Below, one piece after another: positions 1-9,105 of a DNA stretch of 64,000 nucleotides. The translations under genes were made by a program, and so were the position numbers. Under the pieces are notes generated by a model. It had not been told where the DNA came from. It saw nothing but the letters and a program-made list of their open reading frames with translations, and ran no database searches. The number at the start of each line of letters is the position of its first letter. Position 1 is the first letter of the stretch. The DNA is from Shewanella waksmanii ATCC BAA-643 (lineage in GTDB: Bacteria > Pseudomonadota > Gammaproteobacteria > Enterobacterales > Shewanellaceae), in NCBI RefSeq assembly GCF_000518805.1, contig NZ_JAEH01000002.1, positions 62,001-126,000 of the forward strand, read 5' to 3'.

Positions 1-632
1 ACAGTAAAGTTTGCATATTCAGTTTTCACCCGGTAAAAATCATCACTACCGCAGAGGGCGGCGTCGCTACCACTCAAGATAGCGATCTTGCAGAGAAAAT
101 GGCGATGTTACGCAGTCATGGCGTGACCAAAGAACCTACGCAACTGCTGCGACCTGATGAAGGTGAATGGTATTACGAACAGCATCATTTGGGTTTTAAT
201 TACCGGATGACGGAGTTGCAGGCAGCACTAGGGATAACGCAATTGGGGCGCCTAGATGATTTTGTGGCTACCCGTAACCAAATTGCCCAATCTTATGATG
301 CTGGCCTAGATGCTAAACATATTTTCACCGTTAAACCAATTACCTCATCCCAAAGTGCTTATCACTTGCAGATCGTGCGTTTGCTGAATTTTCAACAACG
401 CAAACAGGTGTTCAATAAAATGAGAGAGAAGGGGATACAAGTGCACGTGCATTATTACCCCGTTCACTTGCAACCTTTTTATTTGAAATTGGGATTTCAG
501 AGCGGTGACTTTCCGCAAGCTGAAGCATTTTATCAGCAGATCCTTACGTTACCACTTCATCCAAATCTCAATGCTTCAGAGGTTGATTTTATTATTACAG
601 AGCTTAATCAGCTGGCATTGACAGAGTATTAA
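1..632 (+). CDS. pseC: PseC-type sugar aminotransferase, 3' part only
   Basis: The last 209 codons of a DegT/DnrJ/EryC1-family PLP aminotransferase; the frame is open from base 3 and the start lies left of the window. The motif SFHPVK near the fragment's start carries the lysine expected to bind PLP, and ITTAEGG follows it, as in PseC. The C-terminal half has the family elements HHLGFNYRMTELQAALG and VHYYPVHLQPFY. PseC transaminates the 4-keto sugar made by PseB, giving UDP-4-amino-4,6-dideoxy-N-acetyl-altrosamine, the second step of pseudaminic acid synthesis. pseB is probably just outside the window on the left. The gene converges with the minus-strand operon that follows, only 14 bp away. 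Family certain; the exact sugar is inferred from context. Confidence 0.82.
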   Translation, partial: SKVCIFSFHPVKIITTAEGGVATTQDSDLAEKMAMLRSHGVTKEPTQLLRPDEGEWYYEQHHLGFNYRMTELQAALGITQLGRLDDFVATRNQIAQSYDAGLDAKHIFTVKPITSSQSAYHLQIVRLLNFQQRKQVFNKMREKGIQVHVHYYPVHLQPFYLKLGFQSGDFPQAEAFYQQILTLPLHPNLNASEVDFIITELNQLALTEY

Positions 633-646
633 TCGTTTAAGGAATA

Positions 647-2347
647 CTAAGTGATTGATGCCTGCACAAGCTCGCAAAGCTTTTTAACTCCCGTTTTTTG
701 GCTGGTGTTGAACTTTTGAATCGCGGCATCTTGCAGAGTAGAAATTTGTTGTTTGTTTTTTATTAAGTCCTGAAGTTTGTCTATCGAATCTTGCAAAGAT
801 TTACTGATGATGCAGCAGTTTTCCTTTTCGAGTGCAGTGATTTCATTTTTGTCGCAAAGGTGGGCAACAGGTAGGAGAATTGTGGCGGCGTAATTCGCTA
901 AAGATTCAAAAAAGGATAAGCCGTAGCAACTTAAAATAATCTCCGACTCAGCCATTAGCTGCAATAGATTATCTGGGTTTTTTAGTACTTTGATGTTACT
1001 GCCCATTTTTAATTTAGGCGATTGAGCCATAGGTCCTTGAACCCATAGGATAGGCCAATCTATTCCGGACTCTTCTAATAAACTAGGGAGTTGATTCCCA
1101 TAATTTAAGGCATCGCTTCCACCTGTCATTATCAATATTTGACGATTTTTTCTTGGATTTGTTTTTGCGGGTTGGCTTAAGTAGTTTTGCCAACCAAATG
1201 AAACATTCGTTGCCTTAAGTTCGGAATAAAAACTTGGGATGAATACAAGGTCAACCCATGGTTGTAGCTCACCTAGCTGATCGATTGCGATAATTTGCTT
1301 TTCAGTTAACGTTCGGCATAAATCAGACAGTTTCATCATGTTGATATGCCTAGGTGAAAAATCCATTAGTAATATTGGATTTTTGTCCTTTTTAAGCATA
1401 TTTAAAAGGTCACTTTCGCTTGCAAGCCATTGATGTTGGGTATTAAGCCACGGGTAATTGAGAGGGGTGCCATGAATATAAATTGTGGTGCCAAACCCTA
1501 AATGCTCTTGCAGTCCTGCTGCGAGCAGTGCGCACCTTCTTAGATGTCCTGCACCAGCTTCTGCTGAAGTGTGGCAGTACAGCGAAACTTTTTTATACTT
1601 TTGATTGGCTAGCTTTTGAGTGACGTGTTGGTTTATTTCTCTAAGGCTGTTTGTGCTTAGCAATTGCTCTTGAACCCACAGTAAACTCACAATGCTGGAC
1701 GCTGGGTTATTTTCATACCATTTTTGATATATTGTTTGCATAAAGTGGTAGTCTGCAGGTGTATCAACGGAGATGCGGTGTTTTATTTGGCTGTAATCAG
1801 CGACATCGTCAATTGCCAGTTTGTTTAAGGTTGGTACTTCTACGTCGCCATAGCCAACATGCTCTTTAGCCATTTTAGTCGAACTTATTTTAGCTAACTT
1901 TTCCCAGCCTTCAGCGCTGTAAAAAGACATGCCCTCGTGAAGTGTTCTCACATGCTCTGAAAGAACTATTTTTTCCGCGGCTGGGTTTGATTTTAACTTA
2001 GCTATTCCATGGTCTATAAATGCAGGTTCAATTAAAGGACTATCGCCACAAATGTACACAATATATTTAGGTTTGTGATGTCTAATTACGGCATCTATTC
2101 TCCCAACTAAATCGTTAACGTCGCCATTATAGGCAAAACTTTCAACTTGTGAGGCTTGAGCCCACTCTAATAAAGGCTGGTTGTATTGATCTGCCGTCGT
2201 CGCTAGCACTGAGTGATCGACATTTTTACATTTGATTAAACGTTGCCATAAACGCTTAATCATTGGTTCTTGAGCGAGTTCAAGTAAATGCTTTCCTGGC
2301 AGCCTGCTTGAGTTTAGTCTTGCGCCGACAATGGCTAGGGTGTTCAT
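647..2347 (-). CDS. Fused SpsF-like cytidylyltransferase / PseG-like hydrolase
   Basis: A 566-residue protein with two enzyme domains. Residues 1 to about 230 resemble the SpsF/CMP-Kdo synthetase family (GARLNSSRLPGKHL at the N-terminus, YICGDSPLIEP, and SVDTPADY near the domain end), which activates acidic sugars as CMP derivatives. Residues about 250 to 566 resemble PseG, the hydrolase that removes UDP from 2,4-diacetamido-trideoxy-altropyranose: GAGHLRRC matches its catalytic-histidine loop, followed by MTGGSD and CYGLSFFESLAN. PseF and PseG are usually separate proteins, so this joins the step before and the step after the NeuB condensation. It is the last gene of the minus-strand operon and its start overlaps the GH57-like gene by 4 bp (ATGA), so it is probably translationally coupled. 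The sugar substrate is inferred. Confidence 0.82.
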   Translation of the reverse strand: MNTLAIVGARLNSSRLPGKHLLELAQEPMIKRLWQRLIKCKNVDHSVLATTADQYNQPLLEWAQASQVESFAYNGDVNDLVGRIDAVIRHHKPKYIVYICGDSPLIEPAFIDHGIAKLKSNPAAEKIVLSEHVRTLHEGMSFYSAEGWEKLAKISSTKMAKEHVGYGDVEVPTLNKLAIDDVADYSQIKHRISVDTPADYHFMQTIYQKWYENNPASSIVSLLWVQEQLLSTNSLREINQHVTQKLANQKYKKVSLYCHTSAEAGAGHLRRCALLAAGLQEHLGFGTTIYIHGTPLNYPWLNTQHQWLASESDLLNMLKKDKNPILLMDFSPRHINMMKLSDLCRTLTEKQIIAIDQLGELQPWVDLVFIPSFYSELKATNVSFGWQNYLSQPAKTNPRKNRQILIMTGGSDALNYGNQLPSLLEESGIDWPILWVQGPMAQSPKLKMGSNIKVLKNPDNLLQLMAESEIILSCYGLSFFESLANYAATILLPVAHLCDKNEITALEKENCCIISKSLQDSIDKLQDLIKNKQQISTLQDAAIQKFNTSQKTGVKKLCELVQASIT

Positions 2348-4281
2348 GTATTTTCGGACTCCATCGAAAATGGACGTATAGTGAATTCGAAATCACAAAG
2401 TTCACCGCCAGCTTTAAGGGTTTCATCAGCTTCGATAAGAGAAAACCAGAGTCTGTTGAAAAACAAATTGCCAACCCTTTTACTGGTTAGCATTGGCAGC
2501 GCGGCACATTGACTAGGGCGCCAATCTAATAGAACACCACTTTGGTCATTACCAAATGCAATTTTGCCTTGTGTAGCGCCTAACGCCCCGTTAGCAGAGA
2601 CTATCGAAGAAACTGGCTGACCATGGTCAAAATCTGTAGTTGAATTGAACCGTTCGAAGTGATCACTCCCTAAGTGTGTTTGGTACCAGCACCGGCTATC
2701 ACAATTGAGCAAAGTAATAAATCCAAGCCTAAGCGAGGCTTCTGGGCGCTCTTGATTATTAAAGATAAAGCCTGTCGTTACGGATTCGCCAATAATTCTG
2801 TAATACTTTACAACGGTGCCAATGGATAAGTCTTGGCGGCATTGTATTAGTGTCTCACTACCTTCATGGCTTATCTCATAATTAATTGGGTTTAAGTCAG
2901 TTATCCTGTCTCTTTGTTTGAACCTTTCCATTAGCATATGGTTACTATAGAAGTCTGCACCATAACTTATGTGGTCAAAGTGTCCGTGGGATAATGTACC
3001 GACTACAGGGATAAAATTATTACTAGCAAATGCTAAACTCTCTATTACGAGGCCTCGTCCAGCATTGAGTACCAATTGTAAGTTTCCAGTGTTTATGGAT
3101 ACTCGCTTGCGATTTCTATCAAAAATTACGTCGGTGCCTTCAGCTGCAGGGTCTTTGAGTTTCGCAAGTCTGTCTAGTCTCTTTTGGGGTGGGACTGTTA
3201 TTTTTTGGTAACGTAGTTCTGTTAAATGAGTACGATAGTCGCTAGACCATAATCGGCAAAGTGCACGCCATTGTTCATCGTCATCAATAGTATTTTTTAT
3301 GAGGTACTCATACCTACTATTGCAGTAAGTATTTAACTGTAAATCATTGCGTCCACTAAGGCCCCAGCGTGTAATATTATACTTTGCTTGTTTTTTGACA
3401 GAAACGGGGTGTGCTGCATTGGTTATATGCAACGGCTCTTCGTTCGAAGCTAAGGCTAGTAGCTCTGATGGATGACACCAATGGTATCGCTGATTTTTCG
3501 AGAGATGGTCAAATAGTTCGCTTATTCTCTTCCATTCTTGACTAATCTTAGCCGATTCGGTGTTATACCTCCCAGGCCTATAGTCAAATACCTCTGCGTC
3601 GCTACCATAAATTGGAAAAGCTAACATTCCCATTGAAGTTGTTTTTTCTAAATAACCTAAATAATCTTCTAGCACCGTTTCAGAATGAGCGTAACGTTGG
3701 AACTTTTGAAACGCTATTGCATTATTCCATACCACCTTTATTGAACGGCCGCTTGCAGTTTTAAGTTGCTGTGGTTTGAAAAAATCTTTATTTGTCCAAT
3801 CTTCACTATGAGAGTATGGATTATCCCACTCTACAACTACAGCCTCAAATCCTGCATCGAGGTAGATATCAAGTAATCCTGCCGAGATTGCTTGCTCATT
3901 TACATAAGCAATTTTCGGGCTAACATCGAGTATATTTTTATAGGAGTTTAAACCTATTCTCAGATTATTTTTATTAACTTCTGTAGGGATCAGTGGGCCG
4001 ATAATTTGACTATCGCCACTTGCAATTAGTTGGCATTGGTTACTTTTCAACAGTTGCTTGAACTTAGCAACCCATTCAGGAGCAATTGCACTAATGGCTT
4101 CAAGTGTATAAGCCGTCATTTCCAGAGCAATAGGGTAGCCAGATTCGACTAGATTTAAAATTGGCCAATAACATTTATTTATGACTTTGGCATGAGACTC
4201 TATTTCAATAGAAGAAAAAGCTAAATTCATATGAAATATTGCATAAATATTGGTTTTTGGCTGAACTCTATCCGATGTCAT
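2344..4281 (-). CDS. Glycoside hydrolase family 57-like protein
   Basis: A 645-residue protein resembling GH57 enzymes. The N-terminal FHMNLAFSSIE resembles the first GH57 strand. NEQAISAGLLDIYLDAGFEA (Glu at about residue 129) sits where the GH57 nucleophile lies after a hydrophobic strand, and GSDAEVFDYRPG (about residue 225) resembles the region of the acid/base aspartate. The second half, from about residue 400, looks like the all-beta domain that follows the catalytic barrel, ending FEFTIRPF. No signal peptide is seen, so it should be cytoplasmic. It overlaps the fused cytidylyltransferase/PseG gene by 4 bp and lies 40 bp after a methyltransferase gene. A cytoplasmic GH57-like enzyme could be a transferase, a deacetylase-like enzyme or a trimming enzyme acting on a precursor; its role here is unknown. 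Confidence 0.6.
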   Translation of the reverse strand: MTSDRVQPKTNIYAIFHMNLAFSSIEIESHAKVINKCYWPILNLVESGYPIALEMTAYTLEAISAIAPEWVAKFKQLLKSNQCQLIASGDSQIIGPLIPTEVNKNNLRIGLNSYKNILDVSPKIAYVNEQAISAGLLDIYLDAGFEAVVVEWDNPYSHSEDWTNKDFFKPQQLKTASGRSIKVVWNNAIAFQKFQRYAHSETVLEDYLGYLEKTTSMGMLAFPIYGSDAEVFDYRPGRYNTESAKISQEWKRISELFDHLSKNQRYHWCHPSELLALASNEEPLHITNAAHPVSVKKQAKYNITRWGLSGRNDLQLNTYCNSRYEYLIKNTIDDDEQWRALCRLWSSDYRTHLTELRYQKITVPPQKRLDRLAKLKDPAAEGTDVIFDRNRKRVSINTGNLQLVLNAGRGLVIESLAFASNNFIPVVGTLSHGHFDHISYGADFYSNHMLMERFKQRDRITDLNPINYEISHEGSETLIQCRQDLSIGTVVKYYRIIGESVTTGFIFNNQERPEASLRLGFITLLNCDSRCWYQTHLGSDHFERFNSTTDFDHGQPVSSIVSANGALGATQGKIAFGNDQSGVLLDWRPSQCAALPMLTSKRVGNLFFNRLWFSLIEADETLKAGGELCDFEFTIRPFSMESENT

Positions 4282-4321
4282 TCAATTGTCTCTATTTCAG
4301 TGCTAAAACTCTTTTACGAAC

Positions 4322-5230
4322 CTAATTTTTCTTTGCATAAATGCAGATTTCTCTTCCGATATCTAGCTCAGCAAATGCTTGATATAGTTTTCTTTTTAAA
4401 TCATTTCTCCCTGCATTCGCCAGTTTTGTATCAAATGCCACTCGTTTATGGTGGCAAGTACGTCCAAGCTTACCATCGTTAACGTAGTTGTCTCCCATTA
4501 GCAAAAAAAGATCCATAGGAAATGAAGTTTCTTTCAGAAGAATAGTAAACCCACTGTTCGAAATTAAGGTAGATAGGCTATGTGGTGAAAAATAATTCAC
4601 GTGGTGAGTTGGGCACACCCACCATGGTTGGAACGTGTCAACTTCTCTTAAAGTAGCTTGGAAGGGATTATAATCGTTTGGTACTGTAATGCATAGAAGA
4701 CCGCCTTCTTCTAACATTGAGTGCATCAATTGAATTAATTCTATTGGGTTGTAGACGTGTTCCAGAACTAAACTTGCGTGAACCACGTCAAATTTACCTA
4801 GTTTGTTTGAATTACTAGCATCTAAAAATGCCTCATCGACATCTAATCCCATAGTGTTAGCGTATTGTGCCGCGCTAGTTGATGGCTCGATCCCTTTTAC
4901 TTCCCAACCTCTACTTTTACCGTGTTTAAGAAAAAAACCAGGACCTGTACCTACGTCAAGAATTCTTCTTCTAGAGTCAGGTAGGGATGATTCAAATGTA
5001 TCGTATCTATCCGAATATTGAAGGGTTAACCAAGACTCATCCTCCTCTTTTTGTTTAAAAAATAAAGGTTTCTCTGATTCATAAAAGTCTTGACGATAAA
5101 AATCTTCTTGTTCTGCCTTCGTCGGTAAGGGTAATACGTGCTTGAAACCACATACTTGGCAGTCAACAACTTCCTTATTATCAACTTTGTCAATAACAGG
5201 TCCACGATGATGTTTGGATTCTTCTGGCAT
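4322..5230 (-). CDS. SAM-dependent methyltransferase (Methyltransf_23 type)
   Basis: A 302-residue class I methyltransferase. A cysteine pair near residue 24 (CQVCGF) may be the remnant of a zinc-binding N-terminus. SAM motif I is ILDVGTGPGFF (about residues 90-100), then KGIEPS (acidic end of strand 2) and HASLVLEHVYNPIELI, the usual motif before the central helix. A HHVNYFSPHSL element, also seen in the larger methyltransferase of this cluster, suggests a sugar-linked or similar substrate. A purine-rich ribosome site (AAAAGG) precedes the ATG. It lies in the minus-strand glycan operon, 49 bp after an ATP-grasp gene. The target (O-, N- or C-methylation of the sugar or of its acyl group) cannot be read from the sequence. 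Confidence 0.8.
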   Translation of the reverse strand: MPEESKHHRGPVIDKVDNKEVVDCQVCGFKHVLPLPTKAEQEDFYRQDFYESEKPLFFKQKEEDESWLTLQYSDRYDTFESSLPDSRRRILDVGTGPGFFLKHGKSRGWEVKGIEPSTSAAQYANTMGLDVDEAFLDASNSNKLGKFDVVHASLVLEHVYNPIELIQLMHSMLEEGGLLCITVPNDYNPFQATLREVDTFQPWWVCPTHHVNYFSPHSLSTLISNSGFTILLKETSFPMDLFLLMGDNYVNDGKLGRTCHHKRVAFDTKLANAGRNDLKRKLYQAFAELDIGREICIYAKKN

Positions 5231-5279
5231 AGCTTACCTTTTCATATATTCAATTAAGCTTGGTGGTATCTAGTTATAT

Positions 5280-6548
5280 CTACTCAAGAAGGCTAGTTGG
5301 ACGGCCTGAATACCAGTGACCATCAATCTTAAATTTTAAAGTGCTATAAACTAACTCTATATATTCAGCTAATATTGAGCGGTTGTCCGCTTTTAGGACG
5401 AACACGCCAGCGCGGTCACCGTGAGATTGGATATGGTGAAGTTGTTCTCCGATACTGGGGTAAAACTCCACTTTGCAGCAGAATTCTTGTTGTCCAAGCC
5501 AATCGATACCTTCAATGGCTTCCAATTTTCCTGGTGGAAGAAAGAAGTAGCGGTTTGCCACAGCACATTTGTCCTCAGCCGTTAGCGCTTTTAGATTAAC
5601 ATCTTTACCTAAGGCGAGATTTATAACGCTTTTTACGTAGTTAATGCCAGTTGCTAATGGTACTAGGCTTGCAGCGAAGTCACCGCCACTTAATCGTGCC
5701 GCCATTTCGATAATCATGGGCCCGCGTGAAGGACAAATTACCACATCTCCTTTGGCAACACCGCAATTAACCCCTAAAGCTCGAGCTGTTTTCTCTACTA
5801 ATAAACAGATGTCATGTTTCTCTGTTGAGGTGAGTGAACTAGGGAGCCAGCCACCATTTTCCATAATATTAGGCCAAAAACACTCCATGCCTTCATATAC
5901 TCTATCTGCAAAACCAGGTGTGCAAGAGCGTTGCTCAACAATAATGCTCTCAGTGCTAATTTGGCGCCCTGGTATATATTCTTCTAGCAGAATTTCGTTG
6001 TTTAAAGAAAATGACTTTGCATGCGTCAATGCGTCTTGAATGTCTGTCTGATCTGCTATAATTCTTACACCGCGTGAGCCCGCTCTATCCGTTGGTTTAA
6101 TTATTACTTTTTCACAACGCCAATCTTGCCAGTTTCGCATAACATCACTTTCTGTCTGGACTAAAGCAAATGACGGGACAGGAATTCCCATCGTTACCAA
6201 TCGACGTTTCATTTGATATTTGTGGGTTGCCCACCGAGCTGTTTCTTGACTGGGACCTCGCCAATTGAAATGCGATGCGATCTGGGCGATTAAGTGAGGT
6301 ATATCACTTCCCATGGTTGCAACGCCTGCTAGATTAACCCCCTGTTCAATTAGGCTTTCACAGTAGTCAATTACACTTTTAACATCCGAAAAGTCAATCG
6401 CCTTAGAATAATCAGCCAGAAATAAACCAGGAGCTTGGGGGTTTAAATCTACAGCCACCGTTTTAATGCCCATACTTTGTGCGGTTTGGATCATGTAAAC
6501 TTGATCAGCACCCGCACCAAGAACAAGTAAATGCTTTACTGTGGCCAT
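5280..6548 (-). CDS. ATP-grasp carboxylate-amine ligase-like protein (1 of 3)
   Basis: A 422-residue ATP-grasp protein. A Rossmann-like pre-ATP-grasp domain opens with HLLVLGAGADQVYMIQTA. The ATP-grasp core follows: VIIKPTDRAGSRGVRII (ATP lysine and glycine loop, about residues 148-165), ILLEEYIPG (adenine-binding hinge) and MIIEMAARLSGG (metal-binding Glu). These enzymes make an acyl phosphate and join it to an amine or thiol. Family members usually build amino-acid or acyl amides. The stop overlaps nothing, but the start is shared (1 bp) with the stop of the DXS-like gene, so the two are translationally coupled. With two more ATP-grasp genes in the operon it probably helps make an N-acyl substituent on a nonulosonic acid; substrate unknown. 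Confidence 0.85.
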   Translation of the reverse strand: MATVKHLLVLGAGADQVYMIQTAQSMGIKTVAVDLNPQAPGLFLADYSKAIDFSDVKSVIDYCESLIEQGVNLAGVATMGSDIPHLIAQIASHFNWRGPSQETARWATHKYQMKRRLVTMGIPVPSFALVQTESDVMRNWQDWRCEKVIIKPTDRAGSRGVRIIADQTDIQDALTHAKSFSLNNEILLEEYIPGRQISTESIIVEQRSCTPGFADRVYEGMECFWPNIMENGGWLPSSLTSTEKHDICLLVEKTARALGVNCGVAKGDVVICPSRGPMIIEMAARLSGGDFAASLVPLATGINYVKSVINLALGKDVNLKALTAEDKCAVANRYFFLPPGKLEAIEGIDWLGQQEFCCKVEFYPSIGEQLHHIQSHGDRAGVFVLKADNRSILAEYIELVYSTLKFKIDGHWYSGRPTSLLE

Positions 6549-8353
6549 TACCCCATGCTCCGGTTAGCAATAATGTTTTGGTATACAGATTGAGAATCTA
6601 TCTTACCAACTGCACATAAACTTTCTTTATCTCCAGCAGGGAAAAACCCTTGTTCTAGTGCATTAACACATAATTTAGCGTCTATATTGTTGTCCGTTAG
6701 CAATTGATTTATTGCCACCCCTATACCACCGTCTTTTTGGCTTTCTTCTATGGTTACGACGTGTTTATGCTTAGTTAATAGCGGTACTAAGCTAGATTGG
6801 GCAAGTGGTTTTATCCACCTAAGGTTTAACACCGTATAGCTTAACCCTTTTTGATTTAACAGTTTATCTCTTACAGCTAATGCTGTTGAAATATGGTTGC
6901 CAATCGTGATTATAAGGCCATCTTTCCCCTCAATAATTATTTCATCTTGGTTTAGTGGAGTACTCTTAGATGGCAAGAAATTTGTTTCTTCGAGTGGAAC
7001 TGTTTCGTATGGGTGTAAGATGATCATCGGCCCGTGTGGCTGGCTTGCTCTCGCTGATATGATTGCTTCGAGGTCGCGAGCGGTCCCAGCATAGAAAATC
7101 TGGATATTGGGCAATGCTCTTAATAAACCGAAGTCATAAATACCATGATGTGTCGGTCCATCAAATCCTGCGAAACCAGACCGTGCACTGACAATCGTAA
7201 TTGGATGTTGTGGATAGCAAACGTCATGAAAAATTTGATCTATTGCTCGTTGCATGAACGTAGATTGGAAACACAAAAACACACGTTTGCTTTCCATTGC
7301 CAAACCTACAGCCATTCCAACTGCGTGTTGTTCAGCCATACCTACGTCAATAGCTTGGGTTGGGTAAGCTTTCATTAATGCTTCTATTCCAGAGGCATAT
7401 GGGGTAGCAGGCGTTAATGCAAAAATATCACTTGCTTGAGCCATGTGCTTCTCTAAAACATCACCCACTATGCCTTGATAAGTTTGCCCTGTAAGTGTTG
7501 ACGCTACACCAGCCCCCGTTACGGGGTTAAATGGCATTGAGAAATGCATTTTGTATGGATGTTCGTCAGCGAGTGCTAATCCTTTTCCTTTTTGGGTTTT
7601 GACATGAATGACCGTAGGTTTTGGTATGGCATTGCTTTCAGCCTTTAATTTGGCATTTGAGAGCTTGTCGATTAGTTCTTCCATATTATGGCCATTAGGT
7701 ACTGCAATGTAGTCGTATCCAATAGCTTTAAACCACAATGCACACTTAGTACTCCAATCGGGACTTGAAAATAGCTTGTGTATAGCCCCTAGGTTTTTAG
7801 GAATACTCATACCATTGTCATTTATTACTATGACTAGAGGAATTGGATGTTCAGCACCAAAATTCAACCCCTCAAATGCCATTCCTTCGACCATGGAACC
7901 ATCGCCAATAAATGCCACCACTTGGCCTTCATCATTGCTTTGTAATTTGCTATACGCCATGCCCGTAGCAATAGGGATGGAGGTTCCCGCATGAGATGCT
8001 TCCATTAGGTCATAGTCGCTCTCATGGTTCGAGATAAATCTCGACATGCCTTGTGGAGTATTCAGTGAACTAAAGTCAGCTAACCGTCCTGTTATAAGCT
8101 TATGGGTGTATCCTTGATGACCGACATCAAATAATATGCTGTCGCCGCCTTTTTGTGATTGAGTGCCAAAATCAAAAACATAATGCAATGCCAATGTAAG
8201 CTCGATTACTCCGAGGTTTGCACCGATATGGCCACCTGTTTGGCTTATCGAATCTATCAGAAAAGCTCGTATTTCGTCAGCTAACTCAGATAGCTGGTCA
8301 GTGTTGTATGCTTTTATATCTTGAGGTTTGGTGATCGTACTTAGTTTATTCAT
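6548..8353 (-). CDS. DXS-like thiamine-diphosphate enzyme
   Basis: A 601-residue protein of the 1-deoxy-xylulose-5-phosphate synthase family, nearly full length (housekeeping DXS is about 620). Seen: GGHIGANLG (His42), FDVGHQGYTHKL, the ThDP/metal motif GDG at 150-152 with INDN ending at 180, KGKGLALADEHPYKMH (His270), catalytic Glu341 in GMAEQHAVG, and ARSGFAGFDGPTHHG with Arg391. The segment that reads RYPRG in many housekeeping DXS proteins, whose arginine contacts the aldehyde phosphate, reads LHPYE here (446-450). I infer a decarboxylating pyruvate-type ligation onto a different, perhaps unphosphorylated, acceptor. It overlaps the SDR gene by 4 bp and the first ATP-grasp gene by 1 bp. 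It is unlikely to be the isoprenoid dxs given this context. Confidence 0.85.
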   Translation of the reverse strand: MNKLSTITKPQDIKAYNTDQLSELADEIRAFLIDSISQTGGHIGANLGVIELTLALHYVFDFGTQSQKGGDSILFDVGHQGYTHKLITGRLADFSSLNTPQGMSRFISNHESDYDLMEASHAGTSIPIATGMAYSKLQSNDEGQVVAFIGDGSMVEGMAFEGLNFGAEHPIPLVIVINDNGMSIPKNLGAIHKLFSSPDWSTKCALWFKAIGYDYIAVPNGHNMEELIDKLSNAKLKAESNAIPKPTVIHVKTQKGKGLALADEHPYKMHFSMPFNPVTGAGVASTLTGQTYQGIVGDVLEKHMAQASDIFALTPATPYASGIEALMKAYPTQAIDVGMAEQHAVGMAVGLAMESKRVFLCFQSTFMQRAIDQIFHDVCYPQHPITIVSARSGFAGFDGPTHHGIYDFGLLRALPNIQIFYAGTARDLEAIISARASQPHGPMIILHPYETVPLEETNFLPSKSTPLNQDEIIIEGKDGLIITIGNHISTALAVRDKLLNQKGLSYTVLNLRWIKPLAQSSLVPLLTKHKHVVTIEESQKDGGIGVAINQLLTDNNIDAKLCVNALEQGFFPAGDKESLCAVGKIDSQSVYQNIIANRSMG

Positions 8354-9105
8354 CCGAAATACATCCCGCCGTTAACATTAATACAGTGTCCAGTAATATA
8401 AGATGAGGTATCTGATAGTAAAAACAGTACCGCATTAGCAACTTCTTCAGATGTACCCATTCTTTTCAATGGGATAGCCTTACTAGCTTCTTGTTGTAGT
8501 GCGTTGAGTTGATCGTCATCAAATATGTCTGTGGCTATCCAACCAGGTGCGACGGCATTTGACCTAATATTCAAGTCGGCACCCAGCCTTGCTATTGAGC
8601 GGGTGAGACTGATTAATGCCGATTTAGTTGCTGCATAATCTGGCGCTTTATTACCGCCAATTTGGCCACCAACTGAAGATATGTTCACAATTGCCGCGCC
8701 GTGAGCAGTTTGTTTCATTAGCTCTTGACTTAAGATGAAGGGGCCTTTCAAGTTGACCGCAAACGTGTTGTCCCATTGCTCATCAGTTAGCGCTAGGAAG
8801 TCACCTTGATTTAAGATTCCCGCATTGTTAACTAGGTAAGAGATAGGCTTTTCAAAATATGCTTCAGCTTGTGCGAATAGTGCTTTAGCCTGTTCTCTAT
8901 CGCTTACGTCGCTCTTAACCAGGTGAAACCTATTGCCATATATTTCAAAATCTTGTCGACATAATCGTGCGGATTTTTCATCTCTAGAATAGGTACCTAT
9001 GACTTGGCAATTAGCTTCTAGAAGCGCTTTTGCTATAGCTTTTCCTATTCCGCGTGATGATCCTGTGACAAGTGCAATTTTGCTATCAAAATTGAAAGTA
9101 ATCAT
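8350..9105 (-). CDS. Short-chain dehydrogenase/reductase (FabG-like)
   Basis: A 251-residue classical SDR. The NAD(P) loop is TGSSRGIGKA (residues 14-23), NNAG follows at 93-96, the catalytic serine is in NISSVGG (about 143-144) and the YxxxK pair is Tyr157/Lys161 (DYAATK). The C-terminus ITGHCINVNGGMYFG is typical of the FabG group. Four-base overlaps on both sides, with the DXS-like gene and with the second ATP-grasp gene, place it inside the tightly coupled five-gene block. The simplest inference is that it reduces the alpha-hydroxyketone made by the DXS-like enzyme to a diol, but it could equally act on a keto sugar. It is not flanked by fatty-acid genes, so a housekeeping FabG role is unlikely. 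Confidence 0.87.
   Translation of the reverse strand: MITFNFDSKIALVTGSSRGIGKAIAKALLEANCQVIGTYSRDEKSARLCRQDFEIYGNRFHLVKSDVSDREQAKALFAQAEAYFEKPISYLVNNAGILNQGDFLALTDEQWDNTFAVNLKGPFILSQELMKQTAHGAAIVNISSVGGQIGGNKAPDYAATKSALISLTRSIARLGADLNIRSNAVAPGWIATDIFDDDQLNALQQEASKAIPLKRMGTSEEVANAVLFLLSDTSSYITGHCINVNGGMYFG

Noticed and set aside
625..648. Terminator between pseC and the convergent operon
   Set aside because: Only a 6-bp AGTATT/AATACT stem with a 12-base loop and no T-tract; too weak to call.
8350..9105. Housekeeping FabG of fatty-acid synthesis
   Set aside because: No fab genes nearby; it is coupled on both sides to glycan-operon genes.
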